Assembly: GCA_020002185.1 (NCBI GenBank)
Contig: CM034541.1
Location: 54,126,026 to 54,190,025, forward strand
Origin: Paraescarpia echinospica
Taxonomy: Eukaryota; Annelida; Polychaeta; Sabellida; Siboglinidae
Direction of reading: 5' to 3'
DNA: 64,000 nt
Position 1 is the first letter of the stretch, and every line of letters begins with the position of its first letter. The notes under the pieces were generated by a model, which was not told the origin of the DNA, searched no databases, and saw nothing but the letters and a program-made list of their open reading frames with translations. Shown here one piece after another: positions 45,578 through 56,657 of this stretch. The translations under genes and the position numbers were made by a program.

Positions 45578-46689
45578 GGATTCATGTACGACCCCCTCAG
45601 AACAAAAGTAACTACTTTATTTTGTTCCGAAATTCCGGTTTACTTATTTACCGTTTGCATTAGATGTTAAAAGGACGTTAATCGATTGTCACAACATTAT
45701 GCATGTTTTATATCGACGGGTGCGTGACGACTTATTATGTGACGCACGTGTCCATCTCATTAGTAAGCGGTCATGACGTCACGCCTTTGAAAATGGCGCG
45801 CTGCCATATAAACAAATGGTTTCCTCCCGAAACATTTACATTTCAACAACAACACAAATAGTCCATTAAACACATTGTGGCGTCCAGTATGTTACAATAG
45901 ATAGTGTTTATGTTGTACAACATTAGTTTACGATAACCAACTGAAAGTGCGCAGCTTACACAAATCCACACCAGCTCCACTAGAGAGGGCAAGTTACTAG
46001 ACATAATCTTTACAACAAATCCCACAGTAGTAACAAATTCTGCTTCTGTGCCAGGGATATCAGACCATGACATCATCGTCACGGATTTTGATCCAACACC
46101 AAAACAAACAACGCATGAAAATTTACCAACTTGCTCGCGCTGACTGGGATAATATAAATGCTAATTTCATCACCTTGTCTACATTGTAATGAAATAAAGA
46201 CAATACACATTAGGTGCGTGCACAGAAACTCTTTGGACAATCTTCAAAAACGCACTAGTGAAATCTATCAACAAACACATCCCATCAAAGCTCAGCTCCA
46301 GTCGGTGCAATCTCCAATGGCTAATCGGAAAGCTATAAAGACTACCAAAGCGAAAACGAAGACTGTACGGTAAAGCTAAGAAAACAGACAACTGGGAAAA
46401 TTACAAATTCATACAGAAAACATGTAGACGAAGTTTGCGTAAAGCAGAATGGTAGTGTATTAATAACACCATCACTATAGGTCTCCTAACAAAAAACTCA
46501 AAGCCATTCTGGCGTAATATCAAAAGTAGTTAATAAGACAACATTGGAGTAGCTCCCCTAAAAAAGAATGGATCACTGGTGTGTAACAGTAAGGAGAAGG
46601 CTGAAATCCTCTTGGACCAGTTCCAGAGTGTATTCACGAAAGAAGACAGATCCACCCCCACACCTTGATCTCCACAAACAAACAAACTA

Positions 46690-47212
46690 GAAATAATTGA
46701 TAGCTACATCTTTTGGGGAACCAATTTTAATTATAATGGATGGTTTAACAAAGCCATAACAAAACAAGTTAACCAAGCTAGGCATGCAATGTTCAACCTC
46801 ACAACTAAAGCAAGGTAGCTACATTTACCGACAGACATGCAGTGTGAACTGTTTGACCAGCTTGTAATGCCAACTATCTGGTAGTTTAATATGGGGTTTT
46901 CAGAATGTGGAACAGATTGAGAGATTCCACAGAAATTTCTTGAAAAGTCTACTAAAACTTAACAGGAACACAGCAAATTGTATGATATATGGAGAAGTTG
47001 GCAAACAAAGTGTGACAACAATTATAGAAAAAAAGAATGATAAACTTTTGGGTACACCTAATTGAAGGCAAACAAAGCAAGCTATCTAGTATTATGTTTA
47101 GACTGATGAAAAACCTCCACGACACAGGTAATTATACCTCAAAATGGATTATAAAAATCAAGAATATCATTGATGGATGTGGATACCTACCAGCATCAAT
47201 AAAATCTCTAAA
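46690..47212 (+). mobile_element. LINE C-terminal fragment inside the outer LINE
   Basis: The blocks do not belong to the outer element: YFGTNFNYNGWFNKAITKQV, then IERFHRKFLKSLLKLNRNT, IYGEVGKQSVTTIIEKKM, INFWVHLIEGKQSKLSSIMF and SKWIIKIKNIIDGCG. They match the tail of a LINE polymerase type in which E-x-FHxKFLKxxLxLN and YGExGxxPxxxxI are conserved. Several frame changes are present. No poly(A) or target duplication was seen. Confidence 0.7.
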
Positions 47213-47326
47213 GTCCGGCTATTTGCAGACGAATGTCTACTATACTGAGAAATCAAAACATTCAACGATCACATTGCTCTACAACACGACCTAAAACAAC
47301 TCCAAAAGTGGGCAAAAGACTGGGAC

Positions 47327-47803
47327 ATGAACTTCAAAACAAACAAATGCTATATCCTCAGTGTAAAACATAAAACTGACTATTTCTACACCCTAAATAA
47401 CGCCACCCTAGAACGTGTAAACTGCAACTCCTATCTTGGTATCTCTATCTCCGACGATCTTAAATGGCACTCCCACATCGCAACAGTAACTAAAAAAGCA
47501 AAGTCCACACTTGGTTTCCTAAGGCGTAAGATACGACACTGTCCTATAAACAGCAAACGGACCGCATATATTGCCCTTGTGCGCGCTGCCTTAGAGTACG
47601 GAGCCATAGTGTGGGACCCATATCATCAGGGGGACATAGACAAACTAGAGCGTATCCAACACCGCGCTGCTCGTTTCATTACCGGCGACTACCACTCCAG
47701 ACATGAAGGATCGATCACAAACATATTAATAGACCTAAAACTCAATACCCTGCAAAGCAGACGTCGGGACGTACGACTTAAATTAAATGTACAAAATAGT
47801 TGA
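47327..47803 (+). pseudogene. Longest open frame of the outer LINE (C-terminal RT/thumb region)
   Basis: A 158-codon frame covers the region after RT motif C to near the C-terminus: TNKCYILSV, YLGISISDD, TLGFLRRKIRHCP, AYIALVRAALEYG, DKLERIQHRAARF. It belongs to the outer LINE and ends at an early TGA. The protein then continues in another frame to about 48,090. Confidence 0.8.
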
Positions 47804-48190
47804 GGGATCTATCCCAGCCATCCCCGCAGAAACATACTTTCGGCCCCAAAGAATAAAAAAAGACGCATCCAACCCAAACATTTCCCAGATCACGTATTCT
47901 CAAACTTTGTATAACACCTAACAACCAATAACACCAGGTGCTATACAGTACCTGCATCCAACACCGACCAATTCAAAAACTCATACTTTGTAAAGACACT
48001 AGTAGACTGGAATAAACTAAACGAGTCGCAGGTCCAGGCTAAGACCATAAACGATTTCAGTCGCCTATCCTGCGGCCCAAACATTCAATAACACCATGCG
48101 CACCCACCCCGTCGTAAACCATAGCCAAAAGTGGCTCCTTACGACGTAAATAATTTGAATTAGAACCACGAACGTACAACCTCCCTTCAA

Positions 48191-48479
48191 CTGCATTCAA
48201 TGAATCAAACGTTGTCAATGTTACACCGGACACATGTCAAACAAGGTACCACGGGCGGCTAGAGAGGGAATTAATGGCTCAGGGGATCAGGTGTGATGTA
48301 AACACACGCGGACGTTTCATACTCGTAAGAGCGTCTTGATGTACTCGTTCAATTAGTGACCGCCTGACGCAACTACATCCGCTCGAGGCTGTTCTCTGTG
48401 CGACTTATCATAATATCCGAGATATCCGAAACGCGCAATACATTGCCCGAAAGGCTGAGTTTGAGTATGCACCATCACT
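48191..48479. other. Spacer without recognised feature
   Basis: Nothing recognisable between the outer LINE and the next minus-strand LINE tail. Confidence 0.4.
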
Positions 48480-48720
48480 GGTTTCAAGTCGAGGCTAAGC
48501 GTTCATCATCATCATTATTGTGCAGCCATAGTGTCCCGTGGTTGGGCAATGGCCTCAGCCTGTCTATCTTCTGCCAACCAGATGGTGCTCTCCCAGTACT
48601 CGTCTAGTTCATCTCTCCACCGTCTCACCGGTCTTCCTCTCTATCATTTTCGACCTGTCTTCGGTTTATGACACCCTCTGGAGACGAATCGTGTTCCATG
48701 AGTTTTCATGCGTGACAGGC
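48480..48720 (-). mobile_element. LINE 3' end fragment with (TGA)n tail
   Basis: The minus strand encodes, over mixed frames, RRKTGETVERWxxELDEYW and then WLAEDRQAEAIAQPRDTMAAQ. The last is a recognisable LINE C-terminus ending PRDTMAAQ. A (TGA)n-like tail (AATGATGATGATG) lies at about 48,504-48,520. Confidence 0.65.
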
Positions 48721-49250
48721 ACCAGCGCCGGATTTAGGTCTATGGGGGCCCCTGGGCAGTGATTGGCTGGGTCTAGTATCATAACACTTCACACTCCTTC
48801 CCGCATTCTACAATGGGAACTTTCCCCATTTAAAAAACCAACTTGCAACATATTGAAGCACTTAAGTTATGTCTAAACACGTTTGGACCCCAAAGGAATT
48901 ACCCAAAAAGCGTTTTGTGGAGGCCCCCATAAAATTTTATTGTGAAGGCCCCTAAGCAACTGACACAGACATATGTTTCTTTACACTGCGGACATCCCAG
49001 CAACACAGTGACTCATGACATTTTACCAGTCATACACGATACACGCATACAGGTCATTGCAAGCGCCGTTACATAAGAGGTGGTCGTCGCCATGTGTCGC
49101 GGGGAAATAAATCAATACAGTGGCGTCGACTGGAACTACCATTGATGCTATTGTGTATATCAGAATGGGCAGCGTGGTGGGTAATGTATTGGCTAATGTA
49201 TTGGCAATATCAGTTGAATGCGGTGGGTATTGGCTGTGGTTTTCGGCACC
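48721..49250. other. Possible small DNA-transposon remnant and spacer
   Basis: CAGCGCCGGATTTAGGTCTA followed by TGGGGGCCCCTGGGCAG at 48,722-48,758 resembles ends of short hAT-like non-autonomous elements. A GGCCCC-rich partner appears near 48,925-48,960, but a full inverted end was not found. Confidence 0.3.
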
Positions 49251-49251
49251 A

Positions 49252-50165
49252 TATTGGGTCGGTCACAATCACAATCACAATACTTTATTGTCCCTTGGGA
49301 ACGACATTCATTTGGAGTGTAGCAGCATATTAAAACAAATAAAACACATGTACATGCAATATAAAAATGTTAAAATAAAAAAATTGTAATAAAAGTTATA
49401 TCGGTTAAATAAATAAATAAGTTAACATGAGTTAAATATGTTAAATAAGTTACACCAGTTTAAAAAAAAAGTTAAATCATCTCATAAATCACAGACCATG
49501 TCAGGCTCATTCAATATCAGACTGGCAGGGAAGACTGGCAGAGATGGAGGGGAACGAAGGTCAGTTACTCATTCATTAGTCTAATTGACGAGGGAACAAA
49601 TGAGTTTCGAGAGCGATTCAATTTACAGTGAGGGAGTTGAAAGCGGCGACCAGAAGGAAGTAGTTTATAGCATGAAAACAGGGGATGTTCGGTGTCTGAG
49701 GAGACATTCCTTCCCTTTCTCTCTGCCCGTTGCCTGTATAGATCCTCTAGACTGGTCTGCTTTTTTCCACCACCTTGCGACTAACCCTGACTGTTCGTGC
49801 CAGAGTGTTGCGATGCACGATACTCAGGCCGCCGTACCACACAAGAAACCCAAATGTAATAGAGCTTTCGATGTAGCGTCTGTAGAAGGTTTGAAGAACA
49901 TGTGTGCTGACACTGAGTGACCTGAGCTTGCATAATAAATACTGCTTTTGCTGGCACTTTCTGTTAATTACCGCTGTATTTTCACAAAATGTGAGCTTTG
50001 CATCAATGATAGTGCCGAGATACTTGTATTCATCTACTCTCCTTACACACTCTCTGTTAATGAATAGTTTCTTGGGAGGAGCAGGAGTTTTCTAAAATCT
50101 TTTATGAGTTCTTCAGTTTTACGAACGTTCTGGTCTAGGAAATGATTGTCTCACCACACTGTGAA
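49252..50165 (-). mobile_element. L2-like LINE 3' fragment
   Basis: On the minus strand RKTEELIKDFRK (about 50,125-50,090), RVDEYKYLGTIIDAKLTF, NRKCQQKQYLLCKLRSLSV, LQTFYRRYIESSITFGF, SLEDLYRQRAERK, LLPSGRRFQLP and SFVPSSIRLMNE follow one another, with a few frame changes. The last codons lie near 49,535. The 3' end has GGGACAATAAAGTATTG and a TTGTGA hexamer repeat (49,260-49,284), typical of L2-group tails. RT itself is missing. Confidence 0.8.
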
Positions 50166-50177
50166 ATCAGCTACAGC

Positions 50178-50199
50178 GCACGCACGCATGCACGCACGC

Positions 50200-50231
<32 letters not shown>

Positions 50232-50232
50232 G
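50178..50232. repeat. (CA)n / CACG microsatellite
   Basis: CACGCACG-type repeats lead into a (CA)n run. Confidence 0.9.
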
Positions 50233-50994
50233 AATTGCAAGTTCCACACCACCTATTGATGGGGATGGGTGGTAGTTTGAAACAATACGAATCACTGCAC
50301 AATTGCCGAATACTTCCAGCGTCGTACATTTCAGAACAAGACAATGCGTGGACACCGCCTTCCACCTGGAAGTTACGACCGACCGCTCATACAGGCCTGC
50401 CTAGCTACAGTAGTGCCGCGTTACTGTAAAATAAAACAGCACTTACATCGCTTATTATGAACACCGTTTACCGGTAATGTGCTCATTTACATTCACGTAT
50501 TCACAATAACGAATTCATGACAGTTGTGAGAGGCCCAACGTATACTGGTTGCCAAGGCTTCGTGTATTATAATATTATTGTATTGTCTCTTTAATTAATT
50601 AATTACTTTTAATTGTCTTTATAGTGATTTTTTAATTACACTTTTATTTGTGAGAGCTTTGATTAAATATCGAAGTTATAAATCGTGCAACAACATTTTT
50701 ATTATTTTTATTATTATTATTACTACTGTGCCGGTATTACAGTACTGAATACAAAACTTTCGGTACATGTAACACATTGACATATATATTAAATTGATTT
50801 AATATTGCATATCTAGTTTTTAATTTTGTACATGAAAAATGATATAATTTCAGGAAACCTTGAATGAGACCTCATAATACCGTTACATTTTACCACAATA
50901 AGACAGACTAGTCAGTTAATAGAACGTTGCTGAGCGTTGGAAACAACTAGAACTAGAACCTGTTTGATATATAAGAGACCACTGACCTAACTTC
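50233..50994. other. AT-rich spacer without recognised feature
   Basis: No domain, repeat partner or element end was seen. An (ATT)n-like patch lies at about 50,697-50,725. Confidence 0.4.
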
Positions 50995-51368
50995 ATCATT
51001 ATGAAAGGTACATCTAAACGTAAAGATACCAGAGACCGACCCAAACGGAGAATGTTTAGTGAACGTAACATATTAAGTTTTACCCGTGAACTGGAGAATA
51101 TAAACTGGGAAAACGTGATGACCTGTAAGGATACTGACGAATGTTATGATATGTTTGCAATCAAATACGACCAAATAATATTCAATAAATGTTCCCCACT
51201 GACTAGGATGTCAAATAAACGCTGCAAGGACAAACAATGATGACAAAAGGCATAAGAAATAGTATTAGGATAAAAACTATGTTATATAAGAAATATATCA
51301 ACAGACTGAATGAAAACAATAAAACAGTATGTCGACAGTGTAAGAATAAGCTTACAGCTATCATACGG
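50995..51368 (+). mobile_element. LINE, upstream half (split by DNA transposon)
   Basis: It encodes the linker between endonuclease and RT: FTRELENINWENVMTCKDTD, NKCSPLTRMSNKRCKDK, then (after a one-base loss near 51,238) MTKGIRNSIRIKTMLYKKYI and KNKLTAIIR. It stops at codon CGG (51,366-51,368), exactly where a transposon with an 8-bp duplication begins. The rest of the LINE resumes at 56,650/56,658 in the same codon register. The 5' end is truncated near 50,995. Confidence 0.85.
51361..51368 (+). repeat. 8-bp target duplication, left copy (TCATACGG)
   Basis: TCATACGG directly abuts the left terminus of the 51,369-56,649 transposon. An identical octamer abuts its right terminus. Confidence 0.9.
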
Positions 51369-52633
51369 GCCAATGTCTCAAAAAGTGTAAAATTGATAAA
51401 AATCGGGTCTTTTGTTTTTCACGTCGTCAATTATAAAGTCAGTCTAACGAAATTGTCACCATATATTGAAGTCACTAAGTTCTTTCCGGACATGTAAGGT
51501 TTGACAGCCTTGTTAATTTTTTAAATGACAGAAATTGGCCGTAAGGTGCCAAAACGGCCAAAATGGCGTGTCCAATTGAAGTTTCCAAAAAAATACACGC
51601 CATTGACGCTCGCCACAAAAACAAATATTCAAGCTCACATTTAATGGGGGGGCAGAACCATGTGTCTGCCCGCCCGAGAAATATCAGCCCCCCCCCTCCG
51701 TTCCTGAGCCTATGTTTCCTACAATAAATATTTGATGAGTTGTAGTCCTATATGTACGTTTTTCATATGAAATGGTGTAATAGAATAAGGCTAATATGGT
51801 AAATTATTAAAGATAACACCACTTACAGCGTTAGTATACTTAAAAGTTTTTTAGAATACCCTGTCAACCAAAGAGGCGTTAACATGGCAAGCAACGACAC
51901 GCAAACGTATTGGGCTAAGATCTCACACCGTTACCGTGAAAGAAAGATAGCACAAGAGCCCCACTTCTTGGCCCATCGTTCCGCTCAGAACCGGGCACAT
52001 CATGTCTGCATAAGACACCTCTCAGACCATAAGCTGAGAGCTCAGCGAGCGCGCAAAGCTATACACGCAAGTAGCGTACGATAACATATTTGTCTTGAGT
52101 TTGACTTATATTCAAGTATTTGTCTAAAATTATTTTAATGTTACATGTAAGCTTTCTGTTACATATCAATATTTAATGTAGAAGTGATTTATTATTAATG
52201 TGCAAAATGTAAATGTTTGCATAATATAGAGCAAAACATATCGTAAAAAGAAGAGAGAAATGAAAGTAGCTGTGGCGTTGGCGCTGGCAGAATCTGCAGT
52301 GGCAACTCCTACGGTGGAAGTTAGGAGGTCGAAGAGACTCGACCCATCCCTTCCACCTACTATAAGTTAGGTGCCTACGTCTTAGCAGAGTTTGGCTGAT
52401 TCAGAGTACGTACCATTATCAGGCATTGTGTATTGTGTAACAAACTTGTAAACCATTATACCATACAATTTATGATATTAACTCTGCACGATATATCATA
52501 TTCCTTTCAGAAATATGTAACAAGATAATGTATAACTAAGCAAATATTCGCATAAGAGCATAATTTATATTTAGCTGCATGTTTTGCTTTACGTTGTGCA
52601 TGCTAAATCAGGCATGCTTCTTCCCTGTAACAC

Positions 52634-52776
52634 GTAGGTCACAGTGGAGGATTGTATGTAGGTCACAGTGGAGGATTGTATGTAGGTCACAGTGGAGGAT
52701 TGTATGTAGGTCACAGTGGAGGATTGTACGTAGGTCACAATGGAGGATTGTACGTAGGTCACAGTAGATGATTGCT
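52634..52776 (+). repeat. 24-bp tandem repeat, about six copies
   Basis: The unit GTAGGTCACAGTGGAGGATT followed by GTAT repeats with 24-bp period. Copies 4-6 show G/A and T/C changes. The period is a multiple of three, so a SQWRIVxR peptide repeat appears, but it looks like non-coding tandem DNA inside the transposon's intron. Confidence 0.92.
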
Positions 52777-53479
52777 ATCGTTTACAAACCAACTGCATGG
52801 GCTATGATTATGACAACCCATGTTCTTGTTGTGGACACAACTTTCCAGTGGTCTCACAGACCACCGCCCGCATGGTGATATATACTTATTTATGTTACAT
52901 TATAACACTAACACATATTTGTAAACCGTAATTTCAAGAAACATATAATTTCTGGTTTAATATTCATAGTTTATGTTATAAGAACATTGAAATTTGCTGT
53001 CTTCTTAACTTAAGTACAACCTGTGTTCTTGTTTGTTTCCTTCAGAGAAGCCCTGGTCGTGAAGATGAATTTTCCCCAACTGCATTCATCAGTAGCACAA
53101 GAATTAGGAGCTGACGTGACAGCTGAAATACCGACTGCTGGAAACCTACCCAGGAAAAGGAGGTCATCTGTCAAAAAGAAGCTAAACGCCTTGAAGGTGA
53201 ATACGAAGAGGCTGCAAAGACGTTTATGGGTTTTGGAGAAGTATTTAAAGCGCTCTACTCGTAATCAGAAAGAAGGATCAGGGCAAACAAGAACTGATAC
53301 GACTCCCATAAACACGGTTTTGCCAACGCCGTGCTGACATAATAATGAGGAAGGACGGATTGAACCCTTCGCGAAACAAATAAAAGAAGTGAGAAAGGTT
53401 CTCGCTGCCCATGAATCACAAAATGTAAGATATTCCAGTCAAGAAAAGGCAGTCATTTTTCACAGAACGTCATCTGAAT

Positions 53480-55686
53480 ATATAATAATAATACGGTATT
53501 TCTTTAGCGCTAATTCCCGCATAGCGGACCGATGCGCTGTACAAGCAATAAAATAAATGTATATTAATATAGTAAAAACTAAACGCTGTTTTAAGACATC
53601 AATATTAAATATTAAAATATAAACACTAATTTTAAGACAAATAATACGAACATTTTAAAATAAAGTTCGTCACGTGAAACAATTTAAATTAATTAAAATG
53701 TCTAATAAAAATATGAGTCTTTAAAGACTTCCTAAACGTATTCAGAGTCCCTGATGCACGAATGTCCACTGGTAGTTCATTCCATAGTCGCGGTGCTGCT
53801 GTGCCAAATGCCTAGTCGCTGATGCATTTCTTCGTGATGCCTTGGTGCAGTGTTGACGCATGGTCCTGGCGTAGGCGTCCATCACGCTCTCGTAGCTGCA
53901 CAAGTTCTGCCAGATAAGACGGCGCTAAACCATGAATACATTTGTAAGTCACCACCAACATCTTGAACACAATTCGACTCGCAACCGGCAGCCAATGTAG
54001 TTCCTTTAACACTGGCGTTATGTGGTCATGTCTGCTGGTGCGTGTTACTAGTCTGGCTGCATTATTCTGGACTTGCTGCAACCAAGCTGTCTGGGAGAAC
54101 GGTAAGTTGTGCAAGAGTGCGTTGCAATAGTCCAAGCGAGAGGTGACCAGTGCGTTGACCGCACTTTTCGCGACTTCAGCTGTAAGATAGTGCCGTATAG
54201 GTGACAGTCTGTACAGATGGTAGTTACATGCAGCACATACAGCAGTCACTTGATGTGACATCGTCAGATGTTGGTCCATGAGAATTTCCAAATTCCGTAT
54301 GCAGTCTACTTGTGAAACTGTATCGCCTCCAATGGTCATAGAGCAACGTACATATTGAGATGATGTTTTGGTGTAAAGATGGTCATCTTAGTTTTTTCAT
54401 CATTTAGTTTCAGCATGCGCAGCATCATCCATCGCCCGACTTCCCCAATGCAGTCTGTGAGTCGCCTCATTGTTTCCGTTTGGTCGCCTGGTATAGCTGG
54501 ATTGTACGACGCATATATTTGAATATCATCAGCATATTTATGGTACTTTATTTCATATCTTTTGAATATGCGCTGCAATGGTGTGGTGTATAGGGTGAAG
54601 ATAACTGGCCCGAGGACCGAGCCCTGGGGCACACCACTCTGTAGCGGAAGACTCGGATGTTATTGAGTCAATCTGGACACGACAAGTACGTCCGGAACCA
54701 GGATAATGCCGTTTCGCGCACACCGTACTCGTCATGCAGTAGTGTCAGCAAGTGTTTATGGTTAATCGTGTCAAATGCGGCTGATAAATCCAGCATGACA
54801 AACAGCATTGCATGATTCTTGTCAAGCGCACCAGCAATATCATGCTGGACACGCAATAGGGCAGTCTGTGTACTGGGAAGCATCTTATATGCCGATTGGT
54901 ATTCTTCATGCAGCCCGTTCACAATGAGATGATCAATCAGACGACGAACTGCAACTTTCTCTAGGACTTTTCCCATGAATGCTATGTTTGAGACCGATCT
55001 ACAGTTCTTCAGTAGGTCTCTGTCGAGAGTGTCGGTTTTTAGAAGTGGTTTACAACTGCTGTTCTCAAAGTGATCGGAAATAGTCCTTGCTTAAAGCTGT
55101 TTTTCATTATTGCCACGAGATAGGGAATGTGGATACGTAGTGTTTTCTTCAGAAGATCAGTGGGACAGGAATCCAGACTGCATGTCTTTGAGGGGCATAG
55201 TCTGATGATGTTCTTCATTTCATCTTCACTGGGGTAGCAGTCGCTTGAGTTCATTTGACACACGTTGGCTGCCAGCATCGATAACGTTGCCAAAGTATTC
55301 TTCGTCATTGATCAGCTTTACATGGATCTGCATTCTAATTCCTTGTGTTTTATCAGCAAAGTAAGTAGCGAAGTCATTGCACAGTGTTTCAGTGATAGCG
55401 GATTGTGGAAGAGTCATACCCGATGGCTTCAGCAGGGTGCTTTCTACAGGAAAACATGTTCGCTGGTCAAATGATGACAATACTGACTCATAGTGAGCAC
55501 GCCTAGCTCGCTTGATCATGTTGTTGACCGATGTTCGGTGCTCAACAAAAATCTGGCGATGCACCTCGAGCTTCGTTATTTTCCATCTCTTCTCGTTTGC
55601 ACGTCTCAATGCCTTGGCTTGATGAATGTCGTCATTATACCAGGGCTCCTTGCGTCGGCAAGCTTTCATTCTCGACTAGACGGAGG
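53480..55686 (-). mobile_element. LINE inserted in the transposon's exon
   Basis: Reading leftward from 55,686, the linker (EPWYNDDIHQAKALRRANEK, RRAHYESVLSSFD) is followed by RT: KSCSLDSCPTDLLKK, MLDLSAAFDTINH (54,830-54,790), SGVPQGSVLGPVIFTLYTTP and KYADDIQIY (about 54,545-54,520). The C-terminal DYCNALLHNLP and LPVASRIVFKMLVVTYKCIHG follow, then a last block GTAAPRLWNELP-type tail near 53,800-53,700. The 3' UTR contains GCGCTAAAGAAATACC and ends in (TTA)n at 53,480-53,492. The endonuclease is missing (5' truncation), so the gene it hit resumes immediately. RT catalytic residues are intact but several frame changes break the protein. Jockey/CR1/L2-group affinity inferred. Confidence 0.88.
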
Positions 55687-56649
55687 CATGCAGGTAAATG
55701 GTTGATACGACCGCATGCTCGAAGGGCCCTGAAGAGAAGTCGGGCAGGAAGCATGGTCGCGAAGAAGTTGCACTTAGACCGACGATACGTTCTCCGCAAG
55801 AATGGCTTCGCAGGACAAAATACAGCACAACAGTTGAAGGCCAGACGTAGGCCGTTACCCGTGAAGGAGTTCATGAAGACACCGGATAAATCTACACTTC
55901 TGCCAGGCAAGAAGGATGCCGTGAAAGATGGTACGAAGAAGGTGCAGAAATATACTTTGACTGACTATAAGGAACAATAAGGATTCAATGTAGACATTAT
56001 TGTCCATGCCGCTCTATGTTTAAAATGGTGTTCGTAGTTGTTTTGTAATTTTTGATGACGGATAATGATTGTGTTCAATTAAAGCTACATTGCGTGTCCA
56101 GCGTCATCAGTATATACCCATTTCTTAGCTCACAGTTCGCCTAGTCTCGATCCCGGACGCATATGACAGTTGGCACATACACAGATAACTGATCGGGGTT
56201 ACTGATAATTTATCAATTATAATTTCACACACTTTTCTGAGAGAGCTGAAAATAGGCCATTCCAAGAAACAACAGAGTGCAAAAACTATCACCAAAGTAA
56301 CAATTGGAAAAAAACAATTCCAGGTCAAATTTAATTGTATACCTCTTGATTCTTATTAAATGGCATGTACACTAGATGATCCAAAAACATTTTCCCGTTT
56401 ACATGTAATTTTAAATGCTCTAATTGTACGCAGTATTGTAATTTTCGTCGGTGACGCTGGACACGCAATGAAAATCACGTTTGACTTCAAGTGACTGTCA
56501 TAACAAAAGTAACCCATATTACATTGACCCATTTATGGAAAATATGCCTCAACATATGTACAATGAGAAAATATAACTTAATTGTTCAGAATAAAACATT
56601 TATTTTTGGACCTGCTAAAACCCAATTGTACACTTTTTGAGACATTGGC

Positions 56650-56657
56650 TCATACGG
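56650..56657 (+). repeat. 8-bp target duplication, right copy (TCATACGG)
   Basis: Identical to 51,361-51,368; it directly follows the right terminus of the transposon. Confidence 0.9.

Larger units (their letters stand above)
45930..48190 (+). mobile_element. LINE (outer), RT core replaced by a second LINE piece
   Basis: Left part (45,930-46,680): the endonuclease end (REGKLLDIIFTTNP, then SDHDIIVTDFD) and the linker up to the SVFTKED block, with many stops. Right part (47,215-48,100): FADECLLY (motif C with the second Asp changed to Glu), then KWAKDWDMNFKTNKCYILS, YLGISISDDLKWHSH, YGAIVWDPYHQGD, IQHRAARFI and the C-terminal FKNSYFVKTLVDWNKL. The RT fingers and palm (motifs 1 to B, about 200 codons) are absent, and about 0.53 kb of another LINE sits in their place. 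Jockey/CR1-group affinity is inferred from the C-terminal pattern. Confidence 0.8.
51884..55980 (+). pseudogene. Cargo gene of the 8-bp-TSD transposon, multi-exon, interrupted by a LINE
   Basis: Block 1 (51,884-52,084) gives a basic peptide, TYWAKISHRYRERK...RSAQNRAH...LSDHKLRAQRARKA. Block 2 (about 52,259-52,366) ends VRRSKRLDPSLPPTIS at a GTTAGG donor. Block 3 starts at 53,046 after TTTCCTTCAG and encodes RKRRSSVKKKLNALK, a stop at 53,335, then PFAKQIKEVRKVLAA and VIFHRTSSE up to 53,478. A minus-strand LINE follows, and the same exon resumes at 55,687: AGKWLIRPHARRALKRSRAG, LHLDRRYVLRKN, VKEFMKTPDKSTLLPGKKDA, QKYTLTDYKEQ, stop at 55,978. The last blocks match a multicopy invertebrate family with (E/T)RxDxSxxxPGKKDTV...KxQKxxLxD. 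Function unknown; the basic character suggests nucleic-acid binding. The downstream C-terminal exons are absent. Confidence 0.65.
51369..56649. mobile_element. 5.28-kb DNA transposon with TIRs and perfect 8-bp TSD
   Basis: The left terminus GCCAATGTCTCAAAAAGTGT is the inverse of the right terminus ACACTTTTTGAGACATTGGC (ending at 56,649), a perfect 20-bp inverted repeat. Similarity continues a few bases inward. The element is flanked by TCATACGG on both sides and interrupts a LINE ORF, whose reading resumes in register after removing one octamer. An 8-bp duplication is seen in hAT, P, Merlin and the Kyakuja-Dileera-Zisupton groups. No DDE transposase domain of any of these is visible, so I leave the superfamily open. 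It contains a broken multi-exon gene of a dispersed uncharacterised family and a later LINE insertion (53,480-55,686). Confidence 0.9.

Noticed and set aside
52634..52776. Possible CRISPR-like array or repeat protein (SQWRIV units)
   Set aside because: Simple head-to-tail 24-bp tandem repeat without spacers; the coding frame is incidental.
55531..55980. 149-aa plus-strand ORF as an independent gene
   Set aside because: Its first half is antisense to the inserted LINE; only the part after about 55,687 is the resumed transposon exon.
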